Assembly: GCA_947588825.1 (NCBI GenBank)
Contig: CANPZU010000007.1
Coordinates: forward strand, 1-64,000
Length of the DNA: 64,000 nucleotides
Reading direction: 5' to 3'
DNA from: an uncultured Clostridia bacterium
GTDB lineage: Bacteria > Bacillota > Clostridia > Oscillospirales > CAG-272
The notes below the pieces were generated by a model. That model saw nothing but the letters and a program-made list of their open reading frames with translations, ran no database searches and was not told the DNA's origin. Made by a program: the position numbers and the translations under genes. Below are positions 61,009-64,000 of the stretch, piece after piece. Position 1 is the stretch's first letter; every line of letters begins with the position of its first letter.

Positions 61009-61220
61009 TCGTGTAATCTCCTTATAGGGAAAACCGATAATTTAATTTTAACATAAAGTTCCCTAAAATTCAAGTACTGTGCACGGTTTTCATGAAATGG
61101 CAGCGTCTTGATGCGTTTGCGCAATTATACGTTTCGTCTGCCGAAATCAAACCTTTGCCTCCTTTTTGAGTTTTCCAACCAAACGAAGAATTTCTCCGGC
61201 GCTATTGTCCGATTAATATG

Positions 61221-61249
61221 TTTACTATACTTTGCAAATGATATATAAT
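61221..61249 (+). promoter_or_regulatory. Promoter of the broken XRE gene
   Basis: TTTACT (61221-61226) and TATAAT (61244-61249) have a 17-base spacer, 47 bases before the XRE start. Confidence 0.55.
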
Positions 61250-61295
61250 AAAAGCGGTTCCAACCGAAAGAACAAAAAAGAAAGGGAGCAAAACA

Positions 61296-62150
61296 ATGAA
61301 CATTGCAAATACTATTGTTAGATGCCGCAAGGCGAAAAATCTGACGCAGGAAGCCCTCGGAGAGATAGTCGGAGTGTCAAATCAATCGGTGTCAAAGTGG
61401 GAAAACGGAGCCACCGCTCCGGACATAGCCTTAATTCCGGCATTGGCTGACGCGCTCGGCATCAGTCTTGAAGAATTTTTCGGTGTACAAAGTGCAAATC
61501 ACCCCGCTTCAATCACCTTCGATAATTTTCCAAATGAAGCGTTTGGCCGCCTGTATCAGTCATTTTCCGAGCTTTGACACCTGCCTTCCTTTGAAGAAGG
61601 AAACAAGGAATTTCTAAAACAGGGCTGGCGGCTCTCCTGTGTTTCCGACAAAAACGGCTGTGTGACTCAAACAGGCGGGTTCGGCTATATTGACACGTCA
61701 TTCAAAACGCCCGAGGGCGGCGAATGCTTTGAAAACGACTACATTGCCCGGGCGGCGGATAAGCTGTTTCAAAAAAACGTCCGACGGGTGTTAAAGTATG
61801 AATACGACTCCATAACTGCGCAAAACGACAATGTCAACGGTGACACAGGTCACACCCCGACAAAGATCGCCGCGGCGACGGGCCTTTCCGAGGATGAAAC
61901 TTTGGACGCGCTGGATACCCTCGTTACTCTTGAGATAAACAGTACAGACGGCGGCGGGAAGTATTATATCGATTTTGAATATTTTCCCGACCTCACGGCG
62001 CTCTTTTGCTCGGCAAAACTTGCTGTGGGTCCGCACAATTGGCACCGCCTGCGGGACTCGAGCGTTTACGGCAACAAGCAAATCGGAACTCATGGCGCGC
62101 CGATTTTTTCAGACCCCACACCTTTGAATAAAACCGTAAAGAGTGGGTAA
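61296..62150 (+). pseudogene. XRE regulator with C-terminal domain, interrupted by in-frame TGA
   Basis: Codons 1-93 encode an XRE HTH (RKAKNLTQEALGEIVGVSNQSVSKWENG) and a linker that ends YQSFSEL, then TGA at 61575-61577. The same frame continues without a break as HLPSFEEGNKEFLKQGWRLS ... FGYIDTSFKTPEGG to 62150, including a winged-helix-like part (PTKIAAATGLSEDETLDALDTLV). Apart from the one stop it would be a 284-codon gene. The first part alone could still make a functional short repressor. Confidence 0.7.
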
Positions 62151-62251
62151 ATAAACCGCGGCGATTTTGCGGCAAAAAATTTATTTAACGCCGCCAACCT
62201 TTTTTCAATTTTGTGCACTATATAGACAGGAGCGCTCGGGAGATAGTTTAA

Positions 62252-63877
62252 ATGGAAAAACAAAAAGCTGACATCATCATTACCGAATATCTTCAAAAAA
62301 TCTATGGTTTTGCCTACAAAAAGTCCTTCTCTTATGACGAAGCGGAAGAACTTGCCGCAGAAATAACCGCCGAGGCGTACCGATCGCTTAGAAGCAAGGA
62401 CGAGATTTACAATCTTGAAGGCTATATTTGGCGAATTTGCGAACATACATATGCAAAATATGTTTCCTCGGTCAAAAAACGCCAAGGCGTGTCGCTTGAT
62501 GAGATAGGAGAAATACCGTATTTTGAAAATATTTCGGATGATGATGCCGGTGAAGAAATCAGACGGTTGAAGAGAGAAATTGCATTTCTTTCCTCTTCAA
62601 GACGAGCGATTGTTTTTCGTTTTTACTACAAAAATGAAAAAATCGGGATGATTGCAAAACGGCTGCATATTCCGGAAGGCACCGTAAAGTGGCATCTCAA
62701 CAAGGCAAGAAACGAATTGAAAGAAGGTATTGCAATGGAAAGAAAAACAGGATCACTCGGAATTAATCCGATCAAAGCATGTGACTTCGTTCATAGAGGA
62801 TGGGTCGGAAGCAATGGCGGACCCGAGTATTATCTCGGCGACCGACTCAGCTTGAATATCGTCTACAGCGTATATTTTGAACCCAAAAATATCGCAGAAA
62901 TCGCGGAAGAGCTCGGCGTTACGCCTGTATTCATCGAGGACAAAATAACGCTGCTTGAAAACAACGGATATCTTGTGAAAACAAAAGGCGACAGATATAC
63001 AACCTACGTCAAATTTTCGCCGCGTACTTATTCAAAGGAACAAGAGGACAACATCTTGAAAAAGAAGCTTGAGGCGGCTAAGGTACTTGTAAAAGAATAT
63101 GTGCCTCTTGTTCGAAAAGCTGTAGCCGATGTAGAATGTTACATTCCGTCCCAAAACAGACAGCTGCTTGAAGCCGCCGCAATTTTCTATGGCGTAACAA
63201 ATAATTGCTGTGTAAGAAGCAATAATGCGGGTATTGATCTTCAAAAGTATAATATATCGGACCTTGACGGCGGAGAATATATTGCCACTGTCGATCTTGA
63301 AAGCGAATGTTCCGATCCCGAATACGAAATGACCTTTAAATCCGATTACAATGCTTGCGGAGGTATGTGGCGCTCATCGGATAAATATCCGACTGTCGAA
63401 TCTTGGGCAATAGACAGCAGGCTTGACCTAAGAAAAGGCGGGTGGAAAAACAACCTTGTCGCCGATTACGAATATATGTATGAATTCATAACAGGAAAGC
63501 TGTGCGACGAGGTTGTAAACGCCGATAAAATAAGCCGCCTTAAAGCGCGCGGATTTATTGATGAGCAGGGTAAAGTGCAGATAATGGTATGCAAGGAAAG
63601 CGCCGCGGAATTTATAGCACGCATTCCTAAACTTGATGACAAAATCAAAGAACAATTTGCCGATTGCGCACTCGAAATCGCATTGCAGGCGGCAAAACAG
63701 TACCCCGCGCAGATGCAGGATCTCGTTGTCGCATGGTACAGCGAGTTTATAAACAGCGCTACCGCACTTATGGCGCTTGACTTGCTGTATTCCGACGGCA
63801 CATTTACGCCGCTTAGCGAAAAGGAACGACTAACGGCAAATTTAATCATGTTCAGCGATGTTTTGCCAAAAAATTAA
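62252..63877 (+). CDS. Sigma-70-like protein with large C-terminal extension
   Basis: A 541-residue protein. Residues 1-165 are ECF-like: region 2 (LQKIYGFAYKKSFSYDEAEELAAEITAEAYRSL) and region 4 (SRRAIVFRFYYKNEKIGMIAKRLHIPEGTVKWHLNKARNEL). After residue 180 comes a long extension with a winged-helix-like segment (NIAEIAEELGVTPVFIEDKITLLENNGYLV) and a 250-residue C-terminal region I cannot assign. No anti-sigma gene is adjacent. GGGAGATAG precedes the ATG. Confidence 0.8.
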   Translation: MEKQKADIIITEYLQKIYGFAYKKSFSYDEAEELAAEITAEAYRSLRSKDEIYNLEGYIWRICEHTYAKYVSSVKKRQGVSLDEIGEIPYFENISDDDAGEEIRRLKREIAFLSSSRRAIVFRFYYKNEKIGMIAKRLHIPEGTVKWHLNKARNELKEGIAMERKTGSLGINPIKACDFVHRGWVGSNGGPEYYLGDRLSLNIVYSVYFEPKNIAEIAEELGVTPVFIEDKITLLENNGYLVKTKGDRYTTYVKFSPRTYSKEQEDNILKKKLEAAKVLVKEYVPLVRKAVADVECYIPSQNRQLLEAAAIFYGVTNNCCVRSNNAGIDLQKYNISDLDGGEYIATVDLESECSDPEYEMTFKSDYNACGGMWRSSDKYPTVESWAIDSRLDLRKGGWKNNLVADYEYMYEFITGKLCDEVVNADKISRLKARGFIDEQGKVQIMVCKESAAEFIARIPKLDDKIKEQFADCALEIALQAAKQYPAQMQDLVVAWYSEFINSATALMALDLLYSDGTFTPLSEKERLTANLIMFSDVLPKN

Positions 63878-63883
63878 TTAAAA

Positions 63884-63929
63884 CTTGGCATCCAGCAAGG
63901 GGAGACGGCTCCCCTTGCTGGATGCCAAG
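63884..63929. repeat. 20-bp perfect inverted repeat near the window end
   Basis: The arms at 63884-63903 (starting CTTGGCATCC) and 63910-63929 are perfectly complementary over 20 bases with the loop GACGGC. There is no T-run on +, but the minus strand runs into T-rich DNA. It could be a terminator for a gene beyond the window or part of a small mobile or repeat element. Confidence 0.7.
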
Positions 63930-64000
63930 CGGCAAATATTGTCCTTCATTTGAGCTAAAAAATAATTTCCAATAACTTTTATTTGCTATCAAATACTTAT

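Noticed and set aside
61296..62150. TGA recoding (Trp or selenocysteine) to explain the XRE gene break
   Set aside because: TGA is a normal stop in many genes here (ispA, tlyA, the PF09818 ATPase, folC), and no SECIS-like hairpin is apparent after it.

Overview
The window reads as chromosomal DNA of a Gram-positive Bacillota, most likely class Clostridia (an Oscillospirales/Christensenellales-like anaerobe; this placement is inference). Support comes from strong AGGAGG-type ribosome binding sites, many 4-base ATGA gene overlaps, near-consensus TTGACA-N17-TATAAT promoters, WhiA, RapZ, a lipoteichoic-acid-synthase-type enzyme, a tetrahydrofolate riboswitch and TnpV-type transposon debris. There is no rRNA and no CRISPR array. 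Three tRNA genes are present: Leu(CAG), Leu(GAG) and Lys(CTT).

Layout. 0.1-7.8 kb is the classic nusB-xseA-xseB-ispA-tlyA-nadK-argR-recN housekeeping operon, with an M22 TsaD-like gene inserted after nusB and no dxs. 7.9-21.4 kb carries tyrS, murB, rapZ, whiA (yvcK is absent), dnaE, a class A penicillin-binding protein, tspO, coaE, a lytic transglycosylase and an M18 aminopeptidase. 21.5-24.0 kb is the most unusual locus: a strong promoter, a 17-codon leader peptide, mutually exclusive RNA hairpins and a second coupled mini-ORF precede a PF09818/COG3044 ABC-class ATPase and an XRE regulator. 24.0-30.4 kb is accessory DNA: a SAM methyltransferase, an HTH-controlled three-gene ABC-2 exporter, a broken TnpV, an HTH-Fic pair and two related repeats. 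It ends in the tRNA-Leu genes, and a 17-base direct repeat of the tRNA-Leu(CAG) 3' segment lies at its other side, as expected of an integrated island.

30.8-40.8 kb returns to core metabolism: aspartokinase, FkbM methyltransferase, metF, a detached MetH-activation protein and metH (the one-carbon/methionine branch), then small membrane and DUF4097-type genes and trmB. 41-45 kb has tRNA-Lys and a hexuronate pathway (uxuA, SDR fructuronate reductase, KDPG aldolase, KDG kinase). 45.1-47.5 kb is a tetrahydrofolate-riboswitch-controlled folT-folC operon. 47.5-55.6 kb holds a sugar isomerase, a Gfo/Idh/MocA oxidoreductase, an LTA synthase-like enzyme, a GH16 lipoprotein, glpK and a PAP2 phosphatase. 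55.7-59.7 kb has an ECF sigma/anti-sigma pair, fabH, fabF and a YfcE-type phosphodiesterase. 59.7-64 kb is a decaying accessory end: a truncated DNA methylase, an XRE gene broken by an in-frame TGA, and a sigma-factor-like protein with a large C-terminal extension.

One window-wide pattern has no feature name. Short tandem duplications (7-13 bases) begin in or directly after the stop codon of at least eight genes (xseA, argR, recN, whiA, dnaE, the M18 peptidase, the gene ending at 47454, and fabH).
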